Positions 1 through 6,651 of a stretch of 7,435 bases of DNA are shown here, piece after piece. Under the pieces are notes generated by a model. That model made no database searches. It was not told the origin of the DNA and worked only from the letters and a program-made list of their open reading frames with translations. Both the position numbers and the translations under genes were made by a program. The DNA lies in contig JANYEU010000301.1 of assembly GCA_025362915.1 (NCBI GenBank), forward strand, positions 1-7,435. The letters are read 5' to 3'. This DNA comes from Chitinophagaceae bacterium. Its GTDB lineage: Bacteria > Bacteroidota > Bacteroidia > Chitinophagales > Chitinophagaceae. Numbering within the stretch: position 1 is the stretch's first letter; every line of letters starts with the position of its first letter.

Positions 1-1376
1 TAAACCGCAGAATCTCCTTTTGCTTCTATTTCTTCTTCATGAATCTCTTTTAAAAACTGGTCTTTTAGGTGGTCGTAAAAAGAATGTTTGCTCATAAACT
101 TCGACACCAAATTGGCACAAAGCGAAGCAAAGAGAATGTAAAAAATAATGTTGTGGCTATTGGTCATCTCTAACACCAAGATGGCAGAAGTAAAAGGGCT
201 TCTGGTAACACCCGTTAAAAAGCCAGCCATTCCGCACAAGATAATTAGGTTAGTAGAGGAGGCTGCAAGGTGTAGCCAGCCAGCAATAACAGCTCCTACG
301 CTGGCGCCAGCAGTTAACGCAGGCGCAAAAACACCACCCGAACCGCCCACGGTAAAAGAAAAGATAGGCCCTATAATTCTTAGTATGGGCATGTACCATT
401 CCAAGTGTTTATCATTGGTAAACAAAGTGGTTATCATTATTTCCTTTCCAGAACCAAACAATCGGCTATCAATCAAGACACCAAAAGAGGCAATGACCAA
501 CCCGCAAAAAATGATGTAAATAATCTTCTGGTAGTTGCGTTTCATCTTTCTCTTTTGCTTGTTTATTAGCAAAATGGCATTGCACATTTCTGTACTCAAC
601 AACCCTGTGATGATGGCAACAGGTATGATTACAAGAATAATCCAAGAAGGGAATTCGTTTAACACCGGATAACCAAGGTATAAATACGGACCAAGTAGGC
701 TGAGTGCGGTAAATCCTGCAAGTACTACACCCGTTAGCAAGGCTGATTTAAAGTAGCTAAGGTGAATTTTGGTCAGCTCTTCTATGGCAAAAACTATCCC
801 TCCCAAAGGTGTATTAAATGCCGCGGCCAACCCTGCGGCTGCACCAGTAATCAGCATATTCTTTTTAGCCACCTTGGGATACCAAGTAGGCAGCCAGTCG
901 TTAATCTTTTTAAAGATGGAGGCAGCTATTTGTATGGTTGGCCCCTCCCTGCCAATTACACCCCCTCCTAAAACCATCACCAAACTGGAGATTATTTTGA
1001 TAAAGATTATCTTGAGACTAAGTAGACTGTTTACTTTATGATTGCTTTTAGGACTGGATAATTCGAGGGCGGCACTAACCTGTGGTATGCCACTACCTCT
1101 GGAAAATGGCGCAAACTTCACTACCAGCCACCATGAAACGATGAAGGTGACAGGTGTAAGGATAAAAAAGTACCAACTTGCCTGATGAAAAAGGTAAGCA
1201 CTCGCCTTTTCGGCATAAGAAAATAGTTTGGCATATATAACTGCAACGATACCTGTAGCGATTGCTCCAACCCAATAAGGAATGGCATTCAATACATCTT
1301 TCTGTATATTATTATTACTAATGGCATTATATCTATGTTTTGCTTGCTGCCTAAGAGAAGATATTAAACTTGCCAT
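1..1376 (-). CDS. ClC-family chloride channel or Cl-/H+ antiporter, cut by the left window edge
   Basis: This is an inner-membrane protein that moves chloride, probably in exchange for protons. I translated 458 uninterrupted codons by hand. The family signatures occur in order: GSGIP at residues 94-98 (selectivity filter serine S95), GREGP at 142-146 (gating glutamate E144), the pair E199-E200 (E200 matches the internal proton glutamate E203 of the E. coli protein), GVFAP at 348-352, and Y434, matching the chloride-coordinating Y445. Having both glutamates favours an antiporter over a pure channel; that is inference from the family. The whole membrane core is present. The last two bases of the window read TA on this strand, so the next codon is either a stop, giving a 458-residue protein without CBS domains, or tyrosine with a cytoplasmic tail outside the window. 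The ATG at 1376 was chosen because a promoter box lies just upstream. It is preceded by the RND gene and a terminator. Confidence 0.95.
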   Translation of the reverse strand, partial: MASLISSLRQQAKHRYNAISNNNIQKDVLNAIPYWVGAIATGIVAVIYAKLFSYAEKASAYLFHQASWYFFILTPVTFIVSWWLVVKFAPFSRGSGIPQVSAALELSSPKSNHKVNSLLSLKIIFIKIISSLVMVLGGGVIGREGPTIQIAASIFKKINDWLPTWYPKVAKKNMLITGAAAGLAAAFNTPLGGIVFAIEELTKIHLSYFKSALLTGVVLAGFTALSLLGPYLYLGYPVLNEFPSWIILVIIPVAIITGLLSTEMCNAILLINKQKRKMKRNYQKIIYIIFCGLVIASFGVLIDSRLFGSGKEIMITTLFTNDKHLEWYMPILRIIGPIFSFTVGGSGGVFAPALTAGASVGAVIAGWLHLAASSTNLIILCGMAGFLTGVTRSPFTSAILVLEMTNSHNIIFYILFASLCANLVSKFMSKHSFYDHLKDQFLKEIHEEEIEAKGDSAV

Positions 1377-1407
1377 ATATTTTAAGCTGTTTTTAATATT
1401 AAAGTCG

Positions 1408-1415
1408 CAAATGTA
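1408..1415 (-). promoter_or_regulatory. Bacteroidota-type -7 promoter box for the ClC gene
   Basis: The minus strand reads TACATTTG, an exact match to the TAnnTTTG -7 element of the housekeeping sigma factor in Bacteroidota. Transcription would begin about 7 bases further on, giving an AT-rich leader of roughly 25 bases before the ATG at 1376, which is normal in this phylum. I see no good TTTG -33 element at the expected distance of about 20 bases upstream, so only half of the promoter is supported. Confidence 0.55.
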
Positions 1416-1497
1416 TGACGGGTGCAATGTTTTACGGCAGGTTGGAGCTGTCTTGTTTTTTATTATCTCTAAAATACCAATTATCTACTATAAACGA

Positions 1498-1528
1498 AAA
1501 CGGCGTAATTAATACAATTACACCGTTT
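1498..1528 (-). terminator. Hairpin terminator behind the RND exporter gene
   Basis: An inverted repeat begins just after the RND stop codon (1533-1535). The arms at 1498-1510 and 1516-1528 pair over 13 positions with one mismatch (C1504 against A1522) around a 5-base loop. On the minus strand the stem is followed by TTTTCGTTT, an imperfect U-tract. Position and structure suit a Rho-independent terminator that separates the RND gene from the ClC gene. The stem is rather AT-rich, so termination may be partial. Confidence 0.65.
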
Positions 1529-1532
1529 GTTT

Positions 1533-3872
1533 TTATGCCTTATCTGCTTTTTTGGAAGTACTCATAATTAATACAGGTAACAGTATCAGGTTGGTTAATG
1601 TGCCGACTACCAAAGTGAGAGAGGTGAGCCAACCCAAGCCAACCGTGCCACCAAAATTGCTGAAGCAAAAGATGATAAACCCAGCTATCAATACCAGTGA
1701 AGTGTAAATAATACTGATGCCCGTGTGCCTGATGGTTTGTATCAAGGTGGGTGTTACCTTACCATTGAAATTGGGCAGTTCTTGCTTGTAATTTATGAGG
1801 AACCTTATTGTAACGTCTATCGCAATGCCCAGTGCCACACTAAATACCAATACCGTAGATGGCTTTAAGGTAATACCAATCCAGCCCATTACTCCCGCAG
1901 TTATTATGAGTGGAATAACGTTTGGAATAAGGGAACAAACCAGTATCCTGAACGAACGGAACAGGTAAAGCATACACAAGGTGATGAGCAGGAATGCCCA
2001 ACAAATACTATCCCGCAGCCCTTTTATGATGAAGGAAGACCCTTCTAAAAAGGTAACGCTGCTACCCGTAAATGTCACCTTGTAAGCAGCAGTATCAAAT
2101 ATCTCATGGCTTTTAGCTTCCAATTCTTTAAGGAAGATGGGGAGTTTTTGGCTTCCAATGTCTTTCATGTTTACACTGATGCGGGCAACCTGTTTATTGC
2201 TATCCACAAAACGACTCAACAATTTGGTTGCGGCATTATTGTTTGTTGTGGGGGTACTGCCACTATCGGGTTTTTCGGTGAGGTAGCTTCCCAAGAAAGC
2301 CATATCAACATCGGCAGGTGCGTTGTAACTGTTACTGTCGCCATCAAAATACGCCTGTTTGGCAAACTTCAATCCTTCCACAAAGCTCATTGGTCTGCCA
2401 GCTTCCGGTCTGTCGGCTATATAAGAAGCAAATTCATCAATCTTATTCATCGGTCGGGTACTGCGGAATAGCCCTTTCTTTTTCTTCGTATCCACCATAA
2501 TTTCTAATGGCATCACGCCCTTAAAGTTGGTTTCAAACCACTTCAGATCAGTATAAATCTTATCATTTTTAGGCAGGTCATCAACCACAAAACCTTCGCT
2601 TTTCAATTTGAACAATCCAACAACTGAAAATAAGGTAATCAGTGCAGTAACGATATACACCCAGCGGGAATGGTCAAACACCCAACGCTCTATGTTTTCC
2701 AATACCTGCTCCAGAAACTTATTGTTCAGGTATCGTACATGTTTTGCCTTTGGCGCAGGCAGATAACTAAGAACAGAAGGGATAAAAATGAGTGAGATAA
2801 CAAACAACAGCATGATATTGATGCCGCTAACCACACCAAACTCTTGTAAGAGCGCACTGCGTGTAAACGCAAATACGGCAAACCCAATGGCAGCCGCAAT
2901 ATTGCAAAACAAGGTTACTATACCCATACGCCCCACCATTACCTTGAGGGCTTCTTCCTTATTGCCAGTATCTGCATACGCAGTGTGGTATTTATTGAGG
3001 AAGTAAATACAATTTGGTATCCCAATAACAACAATCAATGGAGGAATCAATGCTGTTAATAAAGTGATTTTATAGCCAAAAAGAACCATGGTGGCCAGAC
3101 TGCACACCACACCCATACCCACTACAAGCAGGCTCATGAACATGGTACTGAAACTGCGGAAGAAAAGAAAAAGGGTGATGGCAGATAATATGAACGAAGC
3201 AAAAATGAAGAGGTTCATCTCTATTTTTAACCTGTCGCCAAGCACCACACGTATGTATGGCAACCCACTAAGCTTTACGGTAATACCAGAATTTTTCTCG
3301 AATCCTTCAATGGGTTTCAACACTGAGTTTATCAATCTCGAACGGCTTTTACTATCGATGGTATCCTTATTTAAACTGACGGCAACAATGTAACTATTGG
3401 TTTGAGGATTATATAAAAGGCTTCTATAAAAAGGCAGTCCTTCAAAAACCTTCCTATCGCTGTCCAATGCGGCTTGGGAAGAATAACTGGTTTGGAAAAT
3501 ATGTTTGGTTCTGAATTTCCTTGCAGTAGTATCGTTTACAAGGTTTAAGGCATCAGGTACGCTTAGCACATCTTTTACGTCCTGTACCTTTTTTAGGTCT
3601 TGGTGCAATTGACTTACAGCATTAAATGTTTTCAGCGTAAAGAAATCCTTACTATCAATACCCACTACCATAGTGCTGGCATCTTCTCCAAACTTTTTCT
3701 TAAACGCCTGAAAGTCCAACAGTTTAGGATTATCGCTTGGCACAGCACGGGAAAAATCATAACTGATTTTTACATGTGCAGCTTCGTAAATGGCAAAACA
3801 ATTGAAGACCAGCAAAACAAGTAATAATACAAGCCTATTCTTTAAAATGAATGCCCCTAAACGATACCACAT
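1533..3872 (-). CDS. RND-superfamily exporter, MMPL type (COG1033-like)
   Basis: This 779-residue inner-membrane protein has the two-fold RND architecture. TM1 is at about 12-32, followed by a large periplasmic loop (about 33-218) and TM2-6 (220-370); TM7 is at about 404-423, followed by a second loop (424-620) and TM8-12 (622-770). Relatives use the proton gradient to export lipids or other hydrophobic molecules; the substrate here cannot be read from the sequence. The second half has a family-type charged TM10, GIAID at 682-686 with D686. The equivalent site in TM4 reads GIPN at 284-287, with N287 where an Asp is common. The short basic C-terminus (STSKKADKA) is cytoplasmic. I see no adjacent membrane-fusion or outer-membrane partner, as is usual for MMPL-type members. 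The ATG at 3872 follows an A-rich leader directly after a heptamer repeat array and gives a normal short N-terminal tail before TM1. Confidence 0.9.
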   Translation of the reverse strand: MWYRLGAFILKNRLVLLLVLLVFNCFAIYEAAHVKISYDFSRAVPSDNPKLLDFQAFKKKFGEDASTMVVGIDSKDFFTLKTFNAVSQLHQDLKKVQDVKDVLSVPDALNLVNDTTARKFRTKHIFQTSYSSQAALDSDRKVFEGLPFYRSLLYNPQTNSYIVAVSLNKDTIDSKSRSRLINSVLKPIEGFEKNSGITVKLSGLPYIRVVLGDRLKIEMNLFIFASFILSAITLFLFFRSFSTMFMSLLVVGMGVVCSLATMVLFGYKITLLTALIPPLIVVIGIPNCIYFLNKYHTAYADTGNKEEALKVMVGRMGIVTLFCNIAAAIGFAVFAFTRSALLQEFGVVSGINIMLLFVISLIFIPSVLSYLPAPKAKHVRYLNNKFLEQVLENIERWVFDHSRWVYIVTALITLFSVVGLFKLKSEGFVVDDLPKNDKIYTDLKWFETNFKGVMPLEIMVDTKKKKGLFRSTRPMNKIDEFASYIADRPEAGRPMSFVEGLKFAKQAYFDGDSNSYNAPADVDMAFLGSYLTEKPDSGSTPTTNNNAATKLLSRFVDSNKQVARISVNMKDIGSQKLPIFLKELEAKSHEIFDTAAYKVTFTGSSVTFLEGSSFIIKGLRDSICWAFLLITLCMLYLFRSFRILVCSLIPNVIPLIITAGVMGWIGITLKPSTVLVFSVALGIAIDVTIRFLINYKQELPNFNGKVTPTLIQTIRHTGISIIYTSLVLIAGFIIFCFSNFGGTVGLGWLTSLTLVVGTLTNLILLPVLIMSTSKKADKA

Positions 3873-3876
3873 TTTA

Positions 3877-3907
3877 GTTATGAATTATGAGTTATGAATT
3901 ATGAGTT
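3877..3907. repeat. Heptanucleotide array (RTTATGA), 4 units
   Basis: Four perfect tandem 7-base units alternate GTTATGA, ATTATGA, GTTATGA, ATTATGA (3877-3904), followed by a partial GTT. The array ends five bases from the start codon of the RND gene, so it forms most of that gene's leader. The same word family occurs at 4601-4676 and 6617-6640. On the PAP2 side of the gap (3923-3934) is a small hairpin with TCCC and GGGA arms around TTTA. Confidence 0.85.
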
Positions 3908-3939
3908 GGGGGTTTGTTTTTCTCCCTTTAGGGATGGGG

Positions 3940-4593
3940 TTACACAAACCACAAACCAATCAATTGACACACAATGCCTAATAATACACCCGAATAAATT
4001 TCAAGCTGTGTATGATCGCTTACCAAAAACCGGGCGGTACAAACCAATCCTGTAAGCAGTACAATACCCGTTATTGCGTAGCCTGTTGTTGCATGATACA
4101 CAAATGCAAATAAAATGACTGCTGCCAAAGCCCCGCCCATCGCGATGCCGTGCAGGCTTATTTTTATATAATTATTAATGAATACGCCAAAAGCCGTAGC
4201 GGTGAATATGCCAAAATAAAAGAACTTCAATACAGACGGTTGATCGGTAAATGTTCTACTTAGATAATACATCCACCAATAAAAGAACATGGAAATGAAA
4301 TAGGGGATGATGCGTTCTTTTTGTGTACGTAGAAAGATGCTATCGCTAAATTTTAGCCGCCATAAAAGGAATACAGAAAAGGCAGGGAAGAAAGCCGTCA
4401 TCCAAAATACACTGAATATCTTCATCTTTAGCTGCCAGTCGGTGATGCCGGCAAACTCATAAGGGAACTGTTTTAGCAGATAAATAAAAATGTAGGTAGG
4501 AATAAATAGTGGATGCAGAACGTACGAAACGATTTTGGCCAAGAAAGTCAAAAGTCTAGAAGCCAAAGTTGAAAGTCTAAAGTCTAAAGTCAT
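3940..4593 (-). CDS. PAP2-like integral membrane protein
   Basis: This 217-residue, very hydrophobic protein has about six to seven membrane segments (near 22-42, 57-79, 97-113, 122-142, 150-168, 170-188 and 199-217). The three phosphatase signatures of the PAP2 superfamily are recognisable but degenerate: R89-x6-I96-P97 in place of KxxxxxxRP, ISLH at 145-148 in place of PSGH (H148 retained), and A187-R188-x5-H194-x3-E198 in place of SRxxxxxHxxxD (R188 and H194 kept, Glu for Asp). PAP2 enzymes hydrolyse lipid phosphates or pyrophosphates at the membrane; whether this one is catalytic is uncertain. The first 17 or so residues come from a heptamer repeat (4544-4592). Family-like sequence starts near LAKIVSYVLHPL at residue 18, and no other ATG lies before TM1, so this start was kept. 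The gene lies 83 bases after rpoN and 67 before the RND gene, possibly in one transcript. Confidence 0.8.
   Translation of the reverse strand: MTLDFRLSTLASRLLTFLAKIVSYVLHPLFIPTYIFIYLLKQFPYEFAGITDWQLKMKIFSVFWMTAFFPAFSVFLLWRLKFSDSIFLRTQKERIIPYFISMFFYWWMYYLSRTFTDQPSVLKFFYFGIFTATAFGVFINNYIKISLHGIAMGGALAAVILFAFVYHATTGYAITGIVLLTGLVCTARFLVSDHTQLEIYSGVLLGIVCQLIGLWFV
4544..4592 (-). repeat. Heptanucleotide array (NGACTTT), 7 units, inside the PAP2-like 5' end
   Basis: Seven head-to-tail 7-base units read on the minus strand as TGACTTT, AGACTTT, AGACTTT, CAACTTT, GGCTTCT, AGACTTT, TGACTTT. The first unit overlaps the ATG. Because 7 is not a multiple of 3, three units encode a 7-residue period, visible in the protein as TLDFRLS followed by TLASRLL. 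The array is therefore translated if the annotated start is used. Confidence 0.85.
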
Positions 4594-4600
4594 TTATTTA

Positions 4601-4676
4601 ATTATGAGTGATAAATTATGAGTTAAAGAAAAATAGGACTATGAGATTTCATAACTCATAATTCATCATTCATAAC
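4601..4676. repeat. Heptamer arrays arranged as an inverted repeat between rpoN and the PAP2-like gene
   Basis: The left arm (4601-4624) consists of ATTATGA, GTGATAA, ATTATGA, GTT. The right arm (4653-4676) holds the reverse complements: AAC, TCATAAT, TCATCAT, TCATAAC, with an extra TCATA unit start just inside it. The two 24-base arms are complementary apart from a few mismatches and enclose a loop of about 28 bases. RNA from the rpoN side could fold into a long AT-rich hairpin immediately after the rpoN stop (4677-4679). It could act as a 3' stabiliser or weak terminator; it lacks the GC core of a normal terminator. Confidence 0.75.
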
Positions 4677-6167
4677 TTATAGTTCTTTCCGTAGTCTTGC
4701 CACCGAAATATTAAGCTGCTCCCTGTATTTTGCTACTGTACGGCGAGCAATGTTATAGCCTTTAGCGTTCAGCATATCAGTCAAGAATTCGTCGCTAAGG
4801 GGTCTGTGCTTATCTTCCGCATCAATCATGTTACTGAGTATTTCCTTTACTTCTCGCGTACTCACTTCCTCGCCGCTATCCGTACTCAGGCTTTCACTGA
4901 AAAAGTATTTCAATCGGTAAGTGCCAAATTCAGTCTGTACAAACTTACTGCTCGCCACCCTGCTCACGGTACTGATGTCAAGCCCCGTTTTCTCTGCCAC
5001 ATCCTTCAATATCATGGGTTTCATGTTCAGCACATCACCCGAAAGAAAAAATTCTTCCTGATACCGCATGATGGCATTCATCGTCGATAAAAGCGTATGC
5101 TGCCTTTGTTGTATCATTTCTATAAACCACTTGGCGCTGTCTATTTTTTGTTTGATGAAGATTACCGCCTCTTTTTGTCGTTTATCTTTCTTGTTACCCC
5201 TATCATATTGCTTCATCATTTCCCGATACCCTTCGCTTATTTTTAGTTCGGGGGCATTGCGCGAATTGAGCGACAGTTCAAGCATCCCGTTGTTATTGAT
5301 TATGTAAAAGTCGGGTACTATATAGGTTTCCGCCTTGTTCAGTTCGCCCACATTACCACCTGGTTTGGGGTTCAGCCTAATAATTTGGTGTATCACCTCT
5401 TTCAGTTGCTCGTCATTAATATCCAACCCGCGCTGTATCTTTTCGTAATGTTTCTTTATAAATTCTTCATAATATTTAGTTAGCACCTTGATGGCCAGCT
5501 CCACCGAAATCCCTTCACTTTTCTTTCTTTTTAGTTGAATGATAAGGCATTCCTGCAAATCCCTTGCTGCCACTCCTGGAGGATCAAACTGTTGTATGTC
5601 CTTTATCAGTTCTTCAATCTCCTTTTCATCCACCATTACATTCTGGCGGAAAGCAAGGTCATCTGCTATCGAGCTCAATTCCCTTCTCAGGTAACCATCA
5701 TCATCCAGACTACCCACTATCTGTTCGGCTATCTTAAACCTGCGCTCATCCAGTTCCAACATGCCCAATTGGTTCAATACCAGATCGAAGAAACTGTTCT
5801 CCAATTTTATCGGCAAAGTCTGTTTATCATCCATTTCCGGATAATTCTCATCCTTCATCTTGTAGTCGGCAATTTCCCCGTCATCATCAACCACGTATTC
5901 GCTTACGTCAGGATTTTCATATTCATCCTCACTTCCGTCGCGGTCAAAATCCTCTTCCTCTTCGGTTTCAAATTCGTCTTTTATCTCATCATCTGCCTCT
6001 TTCGTATCCTCATCCTCGCCCATTTCCAAGGCAGGATTCTCCTCCAATTCTTCTTTTATACGCTCCTCCAAATTAGCGGTGGGCACCTGCAAAAGCTTCA
6101 TCAACTGAATCTGCTGTGGCGATAATTTCTGTAAAAGTTTCTGCTGTAATGATTGTCCTAATGCCAT
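4677..6167 (-). CDS. rpoN: RNA polymerase sigma-54 factor RpoN
   Basis: Sigma-54 directs RNA polymerase to -24/-12 promoters and needs an AAA+ enhancer-binding activator to open DNA. The 496-residue length is usual. Region I (residues 1-48) is Gln- and Leu-rich (QSLQQKLLQKLSPQQIQLMK) and ends in EELEENPALE; this part contacts activators. Region II (about 49-115) is strongly acidic. The core-binding domain contains FDPPGVAARDLQECL at 194-208. A helix-turn-helix follows at about 386-425 (LKDVAEKTGLDISTVSR), and the diagnostic RpoN box ARRTVAKYRE is intact at 474-483 near the C-terminus. The start MALGQSL fits the family and has no in-frame rival. The minus strand carries ATTCTTTG at 6183-6190, two changes from the TAnnTTTG box, but it lies only 16 bases from the ATG, so the promoter is uncertain. 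I found no sigma-54 type promoter with correct spacing in this window. Confidence 0.98.
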   Translation of the reverse strand: MALGQSLQQKLLQKLSPQQIQLMKLLQVPTANLEERIKEELEENPALEMGEDEDTKEADDEIKDEFETEEEEDFDRDGSEDEYENPDVSEYVVDDDGEIADYKMKDENYPEMDDKQTLPIKLENSFFDLVLNQLGMLELDERRFKIAEQIVGSLDDDGYLRRELSSIADDLAFRQNVMVDEKEIEELIKDIQQFDPPGVAARDLQECLIIQLKRKKSEGISVELAIKVLTKYYEEFIKKHYEKIQRGLDINDEQLKEVIHQIIRLNPKPGGNVGELNKAETYIVPDFYIINNNGMLELSLNSRNAPELKISEGYREMMKQYDRGNKKDKRQKEAVIFIKQKIDSAKWFIEMIQQRQHTLLSTMNAIMRYQEEFFLSGDVLNMKPMILKDVAEKTGLDISTVSRVASSKFVQTEFGTYRLKYFFSESLSTDSGEEVSTREVKEILSNMIDAEDKHRPLSDEFLTDMLNAKGYNIARRTVAKYREQLNISVARLRKEL

Positions 6168-6472
6168 GATTATATGCTAAAACAAAGAATAAATTGGGCG
6201 TAAAAATATGGATAATTGCAGATGTAGTATGCCTTTATTGATGTTGAAATAATTCTGGGCTATGAATATGTGCCGTTTCTTCCTGATGCAAACCAATAAT
6301 GGAGTTTATTTGGGTAGGTTAGGTAAATCATGCTTATTCTGTATTATTAATATCCTACCCAACCGTATTCAAAGCGAGCAATTTATACTACCATCCTATA
6401 AAAGGTGATATACATGGAGAATCCGATTGTTAATAATATAAAGAAACAAACAAAAGTTTCCACTTAAAAAAT
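6168..6472. other. Intergenic stretch upstream of rpoN, no convincing gene
   Basis: This AT-rich stretch must hold the rpoN promoter. It contains a perfect 9-base inverted repeat, TTGGGTAGG at 6310-6318 and CCTACCCAA at 6354-6362, separated by 35 bases. A small plus-strand frame of 48 codons (ATG 6262, stop 6406-6408) spans the repeat, but nothing in its translation resembles a known protein and it has no clear promoter or ribosome site. I see no RNA gene or riboswitch that I can recognise. Confidence 0.5.
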
Positions 6473-6504
6473 AAAAAAAGACCTCACAGTGAGGTCTTTT
6501 TTTT
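6473..6504. terminator. Strong symmetrical Rho-independent terminator
   Basis: A perfect GACCTCA/TGAGGTC stem (6480-6486 and 6490-6496) with a 3-base loop is flanked by seven A's on the left and eight T's on the right, so it can work in both directions. On the minus strand it lies about 29 bases after the stop codon of the gene remnant ending at 6533, which suggests it was the terminator of that now broken gene. Only the 48-codon frame ends upstream of it on the plus strand. Confidence 0.9.
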
Positions 6505-6532
6505 GTACTATCTATTTCCTTTTATTTAAATC

Positions 6533-6619
6533 CTAGTTCACCATTGTAGATGCCGATGCTCCACCCGGACTAATGCCTGCACTGTTTTGTGCAAAGGCAA
6601 TAACCGTAACCGACCCAAC
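6533..6619 (-). pseudogene. C-terminal remnant of a fibronectin-III-like protein
   Basis: A 28-codon minus-strand frame ends in TAG at 6533-6535. Its translation includes VTVIAFAQNSAGISPGG, which resembles the last strands of a fibronectin type III domain (hydrophobic alternation, then xNSAGxSP). It has no start codon of its own: an in-frame TGA lies at 6620-6622, inside a heptamer repeat, and the terminator follows directly. It is probably the detached 3' end of the broken gene at 6652-7152 or of a neighbour. The family assignment rests on a short motif by eye. Confidence 0.45.
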
Positions 6620-6640
6620 TCATAACTCATCATTCATAAC
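6617..6640. repeat. Heptamer array (TCATAAC type), 3 units
   Basis: AAC is followed by TCATAAC, TCATCAT and TCATAAC. This nearly duplicates the right arm at 4653-4676, differing at one base over the 24. It sits between the stop of the broken gene (6652-6654) and the C-terminal remnant, as if inserted at, or left by, a deletion. Confidence 0.8.
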
Positions 6641-6651
6641 TAACCACTACC

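Noticed and set aside
148..1041. Plus-strand open frames at the left end (148-519, 762-971, 769-1041)
   Set aside because: All are antisense to the ClC reading frame, which carries every family signature in order.
1093..1275. 60-codon minus-strand frame
   Set aside because: It overlaps the ClC gene in a different frame and shows no protein-like features.
1282..1512. 76-codon plus-strand frame over the ClC start region
   Set aside because: It covers the ClC start, promoter and part of the RND terminator; its sequence is low-complexity hydrophobic and explained by those features.
1822..1837. Sigma-54 promoter-like TGGCAC...TTGC on the minus strand
   Set aside because: The spacer is six bases instead of five and the site lies inside the RND coding sequence. 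Other TGGCAC words (113-118, 3738-3743) have no TTGC at the right distance.
5535..6125. 196-codon plus-strand open frame
   Set aside because: It lies entirely antisense to rpoN, whose domains and RpoN box are unmistakable; the frame is a by-product of rpoN codon use.
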